From assembly GCF_015244565.1 (NCBI RefSeq), contig NZ_JABCQG010000001.1:186001-250000 (forward strand): DNA of 64,000 bases. Direction: 5' to 3'. The notes beneath the pieces are model-generated. The model was given only the letters and a program-made list of their open reading frames with translations. It was not told the DNA's origin and did not search any database. Both the position numbers and the translations under genes were made by a program. The first letter of the stretch is position 1; each line of letters opens with the position of its first letter. Below, piece after piece: positions 16,587-24,111 of the stretch. Source of the stretch: Gluconobacter vitians (GTDB lineage Bacteria > Pseudomonadota > Alphaproteobacteria > Acetobacterales > Acetobacteraceae).

Positions 16587-17111
16587 ATGCGTCGTTCCGG
16601 ATTTCTGACCCTTCTTCTGGCCTCTGCGATGGCTGTTCCTTCGCTGGCCAATGCTGCCGACAGTGTGACGGGGGAGCTGAAGGGGATTGATGGTTCTTCG
16701 CATGGGATCGTGAATGTGACCGAGGCGCCCAAAGGCGTTCTGCTGCGCCTTCAGGTGCAGGGGCTGACGCCGGGCTGGCACGGGATTCACTTCCATGAAA
16801 AGGGGAGCTGTGCGGCTCCAAAATTCACCAGTGCGGGCGCGCATGTTCATGCGGCAACGCCGGTGGTGCATGGTCTGCTGAATGCGGATGCGAATGATGC
16901 GGGTGATCTGCCCAATCTGTATGTCGCGGCGGACGGGACGGCGACGGTGGAGCTTTATTCCACGCTGGTGTCGCTGAAGGGGCAGGGGGAGCGTCCGGCG
17001 CTGATGGATGCGGATGGGGCGTCCGTGGTCATTCATGCCAAACCTGATGATTATCAGAGCCAGCCGATTGGTGGTTCGGGGGATCGCGTGGCCTGCGCGG
17101 TTCTGCACTGA
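16587..17111 (+). CDS. sodC: Superoxide dismutase [Cu-Zn]
   Basis: A 174-residue periplasmic Cu-Zn superoxide dismutase with a Sec signal peptide (cleavage probably after ANA, residue 23). Copper ligands are present: H68 and H70 in HGIHFHEKGSC, H86 in GAHVHA, H150 in VVIHAKPDD. The disulfide cysteines C75 and C170 and the active-site arginine R167 are there. Of the zinc ligands, H86, H95 and D107 are found, but the residue two before GDLPN, normally histidine, is D104 (NDAGDLPN). Zinc affinity may therefore differ. It is monocistronic and converges with the TylF-like gene across a short GC-rich hairpin. Confidence 0.93.
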   Translation: MRRSGFLTLLLASAMAVPSLANAADSVTGELKGIDGSSHGIVNVTEAPKGVLLRLQVQGLTPGWHGIHFHEKGSCAAPKFTSAGAHVHAATPVVHGLLNADANDAGDLPNLYVAADGTATVELYSTLVSLKGQGERPALMDADGASVVIHAKPDDYQSQPIGGSGDRVACAVLH

Positions 17112-17126
17112 GGCAGGCCCGGCTGT

Positions 17127-17834
17127 TCAGGCCGGGTGACGGATGATCATGGCCTGTGTGGTCGGGAACTCGATGATGCGTTCGGGGCGGTCTGCGAAGA
17201 AGGTGCGGAACGCCTGGGCGACGCCGGGGATGATCGAGAAATCATGGGTGAGAATGATGCCGCCGGGGACCAGACGGGGATAGAAATAGTCCAGTCCGGC
17301 CAGGGTGGCGTCATGCAAATCCACGTCCAGATGGACGAACGAAAAACGCAGGTCTTCGAGATCGGATGTGCTGCCGGGGAACAGGCCGGGGTGGAACCGG
17401 ACGTTCCGGCAACCGGTCAGTTTGCGTTTTACATGCGGCAGGGTGCCGATGAACTGGCCTTTGTGGAAGACGCCGCTTTCGCCACTGCGCACACTTTCGG
17501 GAAGGCCCTCGAAGGTGTCGAACAGGTGCAGGGTGCGGTCGTTTTTTACCGAGCAGAGCAGGGCCGCCGAGGCGCCTTCATAGACGCCGAATTCGGCAAA
17601 ATCGCCGGGTAGGGTGGTCTGGGCTGCGGCGATTTCGTGGAGGATGAAGGCTTCATCCGCGCTGAGGAGCGATCTTGTGCCGCGGATGGCGTGCCGGAGG
17701 CTGGAGAGGGTCCGCGGGTCCTTGTGGCCGGAGAGCAGTCGCATCTGCAGGGCGTTCTGCAACCCGAAGGTCAGCGCCCGGGCGATGCGGCTGCATCCGA
17801 TGATGCGGCGCAACCTCTCGTTTCTCATCCACAT
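17127..17834 (-). CDS. TylF/macrocin-O-methyltransferase-like SAM methyltransferase
   Basis: A 235-residue class I methyltransferase of the TylF family. The SAM-binding start is DFAEFGVYEGASAAL, followed by LHLFDTFEGLPES and FVHLDVDLHDATLAGLDYFY, where the aspartates bind the metal in family members, and by VPGGIILTHDFS. The acceptor is unknown; sugars of surface glycans are typical for such enzymes outside antibiotic clusters. I use the ATG of MWMRNERL, 11 bases past the gpsA stop. Two ATG codons immediately before it are in another frame and hit a stop after five codons. A longer in-frame reading would overlap gpsA and is unlikely. Confidence 0.8.
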   Translation of the reverse strand: MWMRNERLRRIIGCSRIARALTFGLQNALQMRLLSGHKDPRTLSSLRHAIRGTRSLLSADEAFILHEIAAAQTTLPGDFAEFGVYEGASAALLCSVKNDRTLHLFDTFEGLPESVRSGESGVFHKGQFIGTLPHVKRKLTGCRNVRFHPGLFPGSTSDLEDLRFSFVHLDVDLHDATLAGLDYFYPRLVPGGIILTHDFSIIPGVAQAFRTFFADRPERIIEFPTTQAMIIRHPA

Positions 17835-17844
17835 GTCATCATGG

Positions 17845-18816
17845 TTACTCCTGCGTGGGAGGGCGGTCCAGCAGAAGGTGTCGGGCTTCCTCAATCGTGA
17901 AGCCTTCGCCCAGGATGCGGGTGACGGTTTCGATGATGGGCGCGCGGACATGGTGTTTGCGGGCGAGGGCGCGCATGGCCGGGGCGGTCAGAACGCCTTC
18001 GGCGACCGTGGTGCGGGACGCCAGAATGTCTTCAAGGGAACGGCCTTCGCCGAGTTCGAGGCCGACGCTGTAATTGCGCGAGCCGCGTCCGGTGCAGGTC
18101 AGGATGAGGTCGCCCATGCCCGCGAGACCTGCGAGCGTGCTGGCGCGGCCGCCCGTGGTTTCGGCAAGGCGGCTGATCTCGGCGACGGCGCGGGTGATAA
18201 GAGCGGCGCGGGCGTTTTCGCCCAGGCCCGCGCCGATCGTAATGCCGGCGCCGATGGCAATGACGTTCTTGGCAGCGCCCGCGAGCTGGACGCCGGCTGC
18301 GTCATCGCTGGCGTAGACGCGGAAGGCGGAGGTGTTGAGAAGCGACGTGAGTTTCTGCGCGAGAGCGAGATCCGCGCAGGCCAGCGTTGCAGCGGCGGGG
18401 AGGCCTTTTGCGACTTCGATGGCGAAGTTAGGGCCGGAGAGGACGCCGGTCGGGCGGCCGGGCATGGTTTCCGCCAGAACATCGAGCGGCAGGAGGGATG
18501 TAGCCTGTTCCAGTCCCTTGCAGCAGGTCACGACGGGAACTGCGGGGTCGAGCACGGTCTGGAGGCGCGTGGAGACGTCACGGGCGGTCTGGACCGGGGT
18601 GACGAGCAGGACGACGTCTGCGCTGCGGGGGAAATCACCGGTGATGGTGACGTTGTCGGGCAGGGTGATGCCCGGCAGGCGCGGGAGGGTGCGGGTTCCG
18701 GGTGGGACCGGGTTGCGCATCCAGAGGGCCACGTCCGCGCCAGTCGCGGCCGTGGCGCAGGCCAGCGCCGTTCCCCAGGCTCCGGCGCCGATGATCGCGA
18801 TATGGGGTCTGGTCAT
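17845..18816 (-). CDS. gpsA: NAD(P)-dependent glycerol-3-phosphate dehydrogenase
   Basis: GpsA (323 residues) makes sn-glycerol 3-phosphate from dihydroxyacetone phosphate for phospholipid synthesis. The dinucleotide-binding motif opens the protein (IAIIGAGAWGTALA), the catalytic KGLEQ and KNVIAIGAGI lysines are present, and GLAGMGDLILTCTGRGSRNY is the family substrate-binding signature. It follows rlmJ by two bases and precedes the TylF-like gene, in the unit that begins with tsaD. The tsaD-gpsA linkage is common in alphaproteobacteria. Confidence 0.97.
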   Translation of the reverse strand: MTRPHIAIIGAGAWGTALACATAATGADVALWMRNPVPPGTRTLPRLPGITLPDNVTITGDFPRSADVVLLVTPVQTARDVSTRLQTVLDPAVPVVTCCKGLEQATSLLPLDVLAETMPGRPTGVLSGPNFAIEVAKGLPAAATLACADLALAQKLTSLLNTSAFRVYASDDAAGVQLAGAAKNVIAIGAGITIGAGLGENARAALITRAVAEISRLAETTGGRASTLAGLAGMGDLILTCTGRGSRNYSVGLELGEGRSLEDILASRTTVAEGVLTAPAMRALARKHHVRAPIIETVTRILGEGFTIEEARHLLLDRPPTQE

Positions 18817-18818
18817 GG

Positions 18819-19658
18819 TTATTCCTCTGCCAGCCGTTCGATGTTGATCTGGATGTCTTCGGCGTCAGGGGAACGCAGGCCGGTGGCGAGGGCTTGCAGG
18901 ATGTTGCGGGCGTCCTCCTCGAAGCCGAACGGGGCGTTGACGACCAGCAGCCCGCAGCCGTTCAGGCGGGACGGATCGACGGGCGGGCGGAGCAGGAACT
19001 CGCAGGCGAGCATGTCCCGGATGCCGGCATCCTGAAGGGCCGTGTAAAACGCGCGGACGGGTGTGCGGTGTTTGATCGGATACCAGACCGCGACGATCCC
19101 GGCGCGGAAGCGGGTGCGGATCAGCGCGATGGCATCGGCGCAGCGGGCGAAATCGTCGGGCTTCTCGAACGGCGGGTCAATGAGGACGAGGCCGCGCTTG
19201 AAGTCTTTTGGCGGCAGGAGGGCGCGAAGGGCTTCGTAGCCGTCACGGTGATGGACGGCAGCCTGCGGGTCGGCGTGGAAGAGGCGACGCAGGGGGCGGA
19301 CGTCTTCGGGGTGCAGTTCGCAGGCAATGAGTTGATCCTGCGGGCGGAGTTCGGCGCGGGCGAAAGCGGGGGAGCCGGGGTAGCGGTGCCGGTCCTGTAC
19401 GTTGGGGCGGACGGCGTCGAGATAGTCCTTAAGCGGTTCGGCGGCTGGCCGGTCCAGAAGCTGGCCGATGCCGGCGCGCCATTCGCCGGTTTTTTCAGCT
19501 TCTTCGGACGTCAGATCGTAGCGGCCGCATCCGGCATGGGTGTCGAGGACGACGAAGCCTGCGGGTTTGCGCTTGAGCGCCTTGATGAGTGCGAGAAGCA
19601 GCGCGTGCTTCATGCAGTCGGCGAAGTTTCCGGCGTGGTAGATGTGGCGGTAGTTCAA
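18819..19658 (-). CDS. rlmJ: 23S rRNA (adenine(2030)-N(6))-methyltransferase
   Basis: RlmJ (279 residues) methylates A2030 of 23S rRNA using SAM. The protein starts with the diagnostic MNYRHIYHAGNFADCMKHAL, and has VVLDTHAGCGRYDL as SAM-binding loop and GLVLIDPPFEKPDDFAR, whose DPPF is the catalytic motif of N6-adenine methyltransferases. The ATG overlaps the tsaD stop by four bases, implying coupled translation. The function is inferred from the family; length and motif order are complete. Confidence 0.95.
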   Translation of the reverse strand: MNYRHIYHAGNFADCMKHALLLALIKALKRKPAGFVVLDTHAGCGRYDLTSEEAEKTGEWRAGIGQLLDRPAAEPLKDYLDAVRPNVQDRHRYPGSPAFARAELRPQDQLIACELHPEDVRPLRRLFHADPQAAVHHRDGYEALRALLPPKDFKRGLVLIDPPFEKPDDFARCADAIALIRTRFRAGIVAVWYPIKHRTPVRAFYTALQDAGIRDMLACEFLLRPPVDPSRLNGCGLLVVNAPFGFEEDARNILQALATGLRSPDAEDIQINIERLAEE

Positions 19659-20752
19659 GAGACGTGTTCCGGGGTGGCGGGAGTGCGTTCCGACAGGGGC
19701 CAGCGAGGGCGGGCGGCGGTGTCGATTTCGTTGGGGGTTTCGCCCGCATGGAGCCGTTCAAGGGCGGCCCAGGCGACCATCACCGCGTTGTCGGTGCACA
19801 GGCGCAGGGGCGGGGCGAAGAAGGGGATGCCGTGGTTTGCGGCGACCTGTTCGAGGGCTTGGCGCAGGGTTTTGTTGGCGGCGACACCGCCTGCGACGAC
19901 CAGGGCCGTGGCGTTCGGGCTGAGGGCCAGAGCGTGTTCGGCGCGGTCGGCCATCACATCGGCAACGGCGCGCTGGAAGGAGGCTGCGACATCGGCGGCG
20001 AACTGGCGGGGCAAGGCGTCGCGGCTGCCGGTCGGGTCCTGCGTGTCGATCAACCGGCTGACGGCGGTTTTCAGGCCCGAGAACGAGAAATCGCAGCCTT
20101 CGCGGCCCTTGAGGGGGCGCGGGAGCGGGTAGGCGTCGTCGCGGCCTTCGGTGGCGAGTTTTTCCAGAGCGGGGCCGCCGGGCCAGCCGAGGCCGAGCAT
20201 TTTGGCGACCTTGTCGAAGGCTTCTCCGGCGGCGTCGTCGATTGTGCCGCCGAGGCGGACATAACGGCCGGTTTCCTCGACCGAGACGCACTGGCAATGG
20301 CCGCCCGAGACCAGCATTGTCAGGTAGGGGAAGTGCAGGTCAGCACCCAGGCTGGGGAGGCGCGGGGTGAGGATGTGGGCCTCGATGTGGTTTACGGCCA
20401 CGAAGGGGCGGTGGAGTGCCATGGCCAGTCCCTTGGCGTAGGAACTGCCGACGATCAGGCCGCCGATCAGGCCGGGGCCGGTCGTGCCTGCGAAAGTGTC
20501 GATGTCGGCCAGCGTCAGGGAGGCTTTTTTCAGGACTTCCGCCACCAGTGTGGGCAGGGCGTCCAGATGGGCGCGGGCTGCGATTTCCGGGACGACGCCG
20601 CCAAGGATGGCGTGATCGGTCTGGGACAGGACGCCTTCGGCCAGGATCGTGCCGTCATGGGCGAGGATGGCGCAGGCCGTATCGTCGCAGGAGGTTTCGA
20701 TGGCCAGAAGGGGGCGCAGGGGTGCGGACGGAGAAGTGGCGGGGGCTGACAT
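19655..20752 (-). CDS. tsaD: tRNA threonylcarbamoyladenosine transferase TsaD
   Basis: TsaD (365 residues from this start) is the catalytic subunit that transfers the threonylcarbamoyl group to A37 of ANN-decoding tRNAs. It opens with LLAIETSCDDTACAIL, carries the metal-binding HIEAH at about residue 123 and the ATP-site LVSGGHCQ and LVVAGGVAANKTLR stretches. I use the ATG of MSAPATSP; another ATG nine codons upstream (MTDSAII) lies inside a palindrome in the tsaD-hemC gap and neither has a strong ribosome site. It leads the tsaD-rlmJ-gpsA-methyltransferase unit. Confidence 0.96.
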   Translation of the reverse strand: MSAPATSPSAPLRPLLAIETSCDDTACAILAHDGTILAEGVLSQTDHAILGGVVPEIAARAHLDALPTLVAEVLKKASLTLADIDTFAGTTGPGLIGGLIVGSSYAKGLAMALHRPFVAVNHIEAHILTPRLPSLGADLHFPYLTMLVSGGHCQCVSVEETGRYVRLGGTIDDAAGEAFDKVAKMLGLGWPGGPALEKLATEGRDDAYPLPRPLKGREGCDFSFSGLKTAVSRLIDTQDPTGSRDALPRQFAADVAASFQRAVADVMADRAEHALALSPNATALVVAGGVAANKTLRQALEQVAANHGIPFFAPPLRLCTDNAVMVAWAALERLHAGETPNEIDTAARPRWPLSERTPATPEHVS

Positions 20753-20772
20753 GGGGCTTATTATGGCCGAGT

Positions 20773-20789
20773 CTGTCATATCATGACAG
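20773..20789. promoter_or_regulatory. Palindrome between divergent tsaD and hemC
   Basis: CTGTCAT-ATC-ATGACAG: two perfect 7-bp arms around a 3-base spacer, in the 67-bp gap between the two start codons. Size and symmetry fit a dimeric repressor or activator site, but no regulator can be named. It also covers the alternative upstream tsaD ATG. Confidence 0.4.
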
Positions 20790-20819
20790 TCCCGTGTGAA
20801 TGGGCTAAAGCTGCCGTTC

Positions 20820-21869
20820 ATGAATGCTCCCGTCCTGCCTTCCGAGGCGCTCCAGAGAGTCGCCGCGGAAGCCGTCCGCCGCTCCCATGCCGCTGAGCCG
20901 CCTACCGGCCGCAAGCTCCCTCTTCGTGTCGGGTCGCGGGCGTCTCCGCTGGCGCTGGTCCAGACGCGGAACTTTCTGACGCGTCTGACGCGGTTCTGCC
21001 CCGTTCTGCGTGATATGGGCGCGTTTCAGGAATACCAGATCAGCACCGAGGGCGACCGTAACTTGGTGCAGCGCCTGGCGGAAATCGGCGGCAAGGGTCT
21101 CTTTGCCAAGGAAATCCATGAGGCGCTGGCAGCCGGGCGGATCGATTTCGCGGTGCACAGTCTCAAGGATCTGGAAACCAACCTGCCGCCGGGCCTGGTG
21201 CTGGCCTGCACGCTCAAGCGTGAGGATGCGCGCGATGCGCTGATCCTGCGGGACCGGGATGTAAAGGTTGATCCGCAGCGTCCGTATGACTGTCTGCCCG
21301 AAGGGGCTCTGGTCGGCTGTGCGTCCGTGCGTCGTCAGGCGCAGATGCTGCATGTGCGGCCTGATCTGCGGTTCTGTCTGCTGCGCGGGAATGTGCAGAC
21401 GCGGCTGGACAAGCTGCGGGCCGGGGCGTGCGATGCGACGCTTCTGGCGCTGGCGGGTCTGCGGCGTCTGGGTATGGAAGACCGTGTGGATGTCGTGCTG
21501 GAGCCGGACCAGATGCTGCCGGCTTCGGGGCAGGGCATTGTGGGCGTGACGGTTCGTGAGAGCGATCTGGAACTCCGCGAACTGCTGTCCGCGATCGAGG
21601 ATCCGGAAGCGCGGGCGGTTTCGACGGCCGAGCGTGCGCTTCTGGCGGAGCTGGACGGGTCGTGCCGGACGCCGATCGGCGGTTATGCCCGGATCGAGAA
21701 CGGTGTGCTGAAGCTGAGCGGCATGATTGCGAGCGAGGACGGGACGTTCCTGCTCCGTCGTGAAATCGAGGGTGCGCCTCTTGAGGCGGCCCGGATGGGG
21801 ACCGAGCTTGCGGACGAGCTTCGCCGCGACACGCCGGCCCATATTTTTGAAGAAATGAGGCGTCCCTGA
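20820..21869 (+). CDS. hemC: Porphobilinogen deaminase (hydroxymethylbilane synthase)
   Basis: HemC (349 residues) joins four porphobilinogens into hydroxymethylbilane in haem synthesis. LPLRVGSRASPLALVQT, KEIHEALAAGRIDFAVHSLK and GNVQTRLDKL are in family order, and the dipyrromethane cofactor cysteine is in LDGSCRTPIGGYAR at about 281. The protein has an N-terminal extension of about 40 residues compared with enterobacterial HemC. I start at ATG MNAPVLPS; a GTG eight codons upstream is also open. It is directly followed by hemD. Confidence 0.95.
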   Translation: MNAPVLPSEALQRVAAEAVRRSHAAEPPTGRKLPLRVGSRASPLALVQTRNFLTRLTRFCPVLRDMGAFQEYQISTEGDRNLVQRLAEIGGKGLFAKEIHEALAAGRIDFAVHSLKDLETNLPPGLVLACTLKREDARDALILRDRDVKVDPQRPYDCLPEGALVGCASVRRQAQMLHVRPDLRFCLLRGNVQTRLDKLRAGACDATLLALAGLRRLGMEDRVDVVLEPDQMLPASGQGIVGVTVRESDLELRELLSAIEDPEARAVSTAERALLAELDGSCRTPIGGYARIENGVLKLSGMIASEDGTFLLRREIEGAPLEAARMGTELADELRRDTPAHIFEEMRRP

Positions 21870-21904
21870 CGCTTACCCGTCCTGAACCGGGACGTACTGT
21901 TCTG

Positions 21905-22552
21905 GTGACCCGGCCGGAGCCTGGACTGTCCGCTACGATGGCGGATGTCCGGGCGCTTGGCTGGGACGCTGTGGCGTGTCCGATGCTGGACATCACGACA
22001 TTTGAGCCTGTTGCGCCGGGGGCATTCCGGGCCGTGCTGGTGACGAGTGCGAATGCGCTGCCTGCGTTGCGGGACTGGCCACGGGATCGGCTTATCGTGG
22101 CCGTGGGTGCGCGGACGGCGGCGCGGGCGCGCAAGGCCGGGTTCGTGAATGTCGAGGCGGCGGACGGGGATGCGCGGGCTCTGGCGGCGTTCTGCCGGGC
22201 GCGCGGCATTATGGGCGCGGATGTGCTGCTGGCCAGTGGCGAGGGTTATGGCGTGGAGCTGGCGCGAGATCTGGGCGTGGAGCGCGTCGAGGTCTATGCG
22301 GCGGCCATGTGTGAGGCTCTGCCGGAGACGGCGCAGGATGCGCTTCGGGGCGGGCGCGTCGAGGCGGTGCTGCTGTATTCAGGGAAGACGGCCGAGGCGT
22401 TCAGGGGAGCGCTTAGGGCCGAAGAGGTGACGGCGCTGTCTGCCGTGCGGGCGCTCTGTCTGTCAGAGGCCATTGCCGCGCGCCTGAACCCGGAGGAATG
22501 GCGCGCGGTGATGTGGCCCGATCCGCTGGAGCAGCTCGGGCCAGTGTCCTGA
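21905..22552 (+). CDS. hemD: Uroporphyrinogen-III synthase
   Basis: HemD (at least 215 residues) closes and inverts ring D of hydroxymethylbilane. Family features are the opening VTRPEPGLSATMADVRALGW, AVLVTSANALPAL, GARTAARARKAGF and LLYSGKTAEAF. The sequence is divergent, as usual for HemD. The GTG used here leaves out the first beta-strand; upstream in frame the reading TRPEPGRTVL continues back to a CTG whose last bases overlap the hemC stop (CTGA), so translation may begin there. There is no ATG. It is coupled in position to hemC and converges with secB. Confidence 0.9.
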   Translation: MTRPEPGLSATMADVRALGWDAVACPMLDITTFEPVAPGAFRAVLVTSANALPALRDWPRDRLIVAVGARTAARARKAGFVNVEAADGDARALAAFCRARGIMGADVLLASGEGYGVELARDLGVERVEVYAAAMCEALPETAQDALRGGRVEAVLLYSGKTAEAFRGALRAEEVTALSAVRALCLSEAIAARLNPEEWRAVMWPDPLEQLGPVS

Positions 22553-22554
22553 AA

Positions 22555-23076
22555 TCAGGCTTCGCCGGCGGGTTCCGGGAACTGCTGGGCGCGCTTGGCC
22601 TGCCACAGGGCAACAAAGTCGATCGGCTGCAGCACGACGGGCGGGAAGCCGCCGTCACGCGTGACATCGCTGACGATGGAGCGGACATACGGGAAGATCA
22701 GGCGCGGCACTTCGACCAGCAGGATCGGCTCGATCAGCTCTTCCGGCGGGTTGTTCAGCGTCACGACAGCGGCATAGGTCAGCTCGGCGATGAACACCGT
22801 GCGGCCAGCCTGTCCACCTTCCTGTGCCGGCGGCTCAGCGGCCTCGGCGCGGACGGCCAGGGCGACTTCATAGACGGCCTGGTCTTCTTCCAGACGGTTG
22901 GCCTGGACGTCGATGTTGACGGAAATCTGCGGGGCGGAGCGCAGCGTGGTGAAGATGGCAGCGCCAGCCGGAACCTCGAAGGACAGGTCCTTCGTGTACT
23001 GCAGGTTGATGGCCAGCGGCATGGCCGGCACGTTTTCCTGGCCCAGGGCGGCGTTGTCGGTGGTGTTCTCTGACAT
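22555..23076 (-). CDS. secB: Protein-export chaperone SecB
   Basis: SecB (173 residues) holds precursor proteins unfolded and hands them to SecA for export. The core runs from INLQYTKDLSFEVP through INIDVQANRL, TYAAVVTLNNPP and LLVEVPRLIFPYVRSIVSDV to FPPVVLQPIDFVALW, a full family match. I start at the ATG of MSENTTDN. It is divergent from the Tim44-like gene, the arrangement usual in alphaproteobacteria, and its stop is two bases from the hemD stop on the other strand. Confidence 0.97.
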   Translation of the reverse strand: MSENTTDNAALGQENVPAMPLAINLQYTKDLSFEVPAGAAIFTTLRSAPQISVNIDVQANRLEEDQAVYEVALAVRAEAAEPPAQEGGQAGRTVFIAELTYAAVVTLNNPPEELIEPILLVEVPRLIFPYVRSIVSDVTRDGGFPPVVLQPIDFVALWQAKRAQQFPEPAGEA

Positions 23077-23269
23077 ACAGTCTCCGGATCCGCAGGGGCG
23101 CACCCCAGGGCGGACATCGATTGGAACGATTGCGATCCCTTGGCGGTAGCATGATGTCCGTTGCGCGCCAAGACACGGTTCTGGCGGACAGATGGTTGAG
23201 ATCGGAGGGATTGCACCCTATCTCTAGGGCAACAGATCTTTCACCGAACACTGCGAAACACAGGACGTC

Positions 23270-24073
23270 ATGTCTTCCAGCGACATCCACCTCCCCGCCG
23301 GTCTCATGGATCACGCGGGTCATCATTTCCCCTGGGACCTTGTGGTCCTGTTCGTGCTCGCCGTGGCGCTGGGGGTGAGGCTTTACCGCGTTCTTGGCCG
23401 CCGTGTCGGGATGCAGGGGGTCCGGCAGGAACGTCCCGGAGCCGGGCGTTTCGGTCCGGGCGCGAAGAATGGTGCGGCGCCGGATGCGTCCCGTCCAAGT
23501 GCTCCGCCGCCGCTGCCGGGTAAGGCATCGGGCGGACAGGGTGATGCGAACGGGGCGCTCAATGCGGCTGCGGCACCGGAAGTGGATTATGAAATTCCTG
23601 CACCTGCAACGCGGGTCGGGACGGTGCTGGGTGAAATCGCGTCCGTTTTCCCGGGATTTTCGCCTTCGGGGTTCCTGAAGGATGCCGAGGACACGTTCCG
23701 CCAGGTGGTGCCGGCGTTTGCGGTTGGTGACCGTGCGGTGCTGCAGAAGCTGCTGACCCCGGTTTCCATGGAGTCCTTTTCCGCTGCGATCGATGCGCGG
23801 GAACAGGCAGGCGAGACGCAGCGCAGTGATCTGCGTGGTGTTGAGAGCCTGTCCATTCTCGATGCGATGATCGTGTCGGCAGAGGATGGCGCGCGGACGG
23901 GCCGAATCGAGGTGAAGATTGTTTCGCGTCAGGTGAACATCCTGACGGACCGCGCGGGTGAGCCCGTGGTCGGGACCGAGGCCGTGACCGAGTTCCATGA
24001 TCTGTGGCTTTTCGAGCGTGTCGTCGGGCAGTCCGATGCGCGGTGGCGGCTGGCGGCGTCCCGTCCGGCCTGA
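23270..24073 (+). CDS. Tim44/TimA domain protein
   Basis: A 267-residue protein with one N-terminal membrane helix (DLVVLFVLAVALGVRLYRVL), a low-complexity proline/alanine/glycine linker to about residue 110, and a C-terminal Tim44-like domain (FSPSGFLKDAEDTFRQVVPAF onward, ending in FHDLWLFERVVG). Mitochondrial Tim44 links the import motor to the translocon; the bacterial form (TimA) is of uncertain function, probably at the inner membrane. Its position opposite secB and before mltA is a conserved alphaproteobacterial neighbourhood. A 38-bp gap separates it from mltA, so the two probably form an operon. Confidence 0.88.
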   Translation: MSSSDIHLPAGLMDHAGHHFPWDLVVLFVLAVALGVRLYRVLGRRVGMQGVRQERPGAGRFGPGAKNGAAPDASRPSAPPPLPGKASGGQGDANGALNAAAAPEVDYEIPAPATRVGTVLGEIASVFPGFSPSGFLKDAEDTFRQVVPAFAVGDRAVLQKLLTPVSMESFSAAIDAREQAGETQRSDLRGVESLSILDAMIVSAEDGARTGRIEVKIVSRQVNILTDRAGEPVVGTEAVTEFHDLWLFERVVGQSDARWRLAASRPA

Positions 24074-24111
24074 TCCTTTTCGTTTTCTGCTTCGAGTTTT
24101 TTACCGATCCG

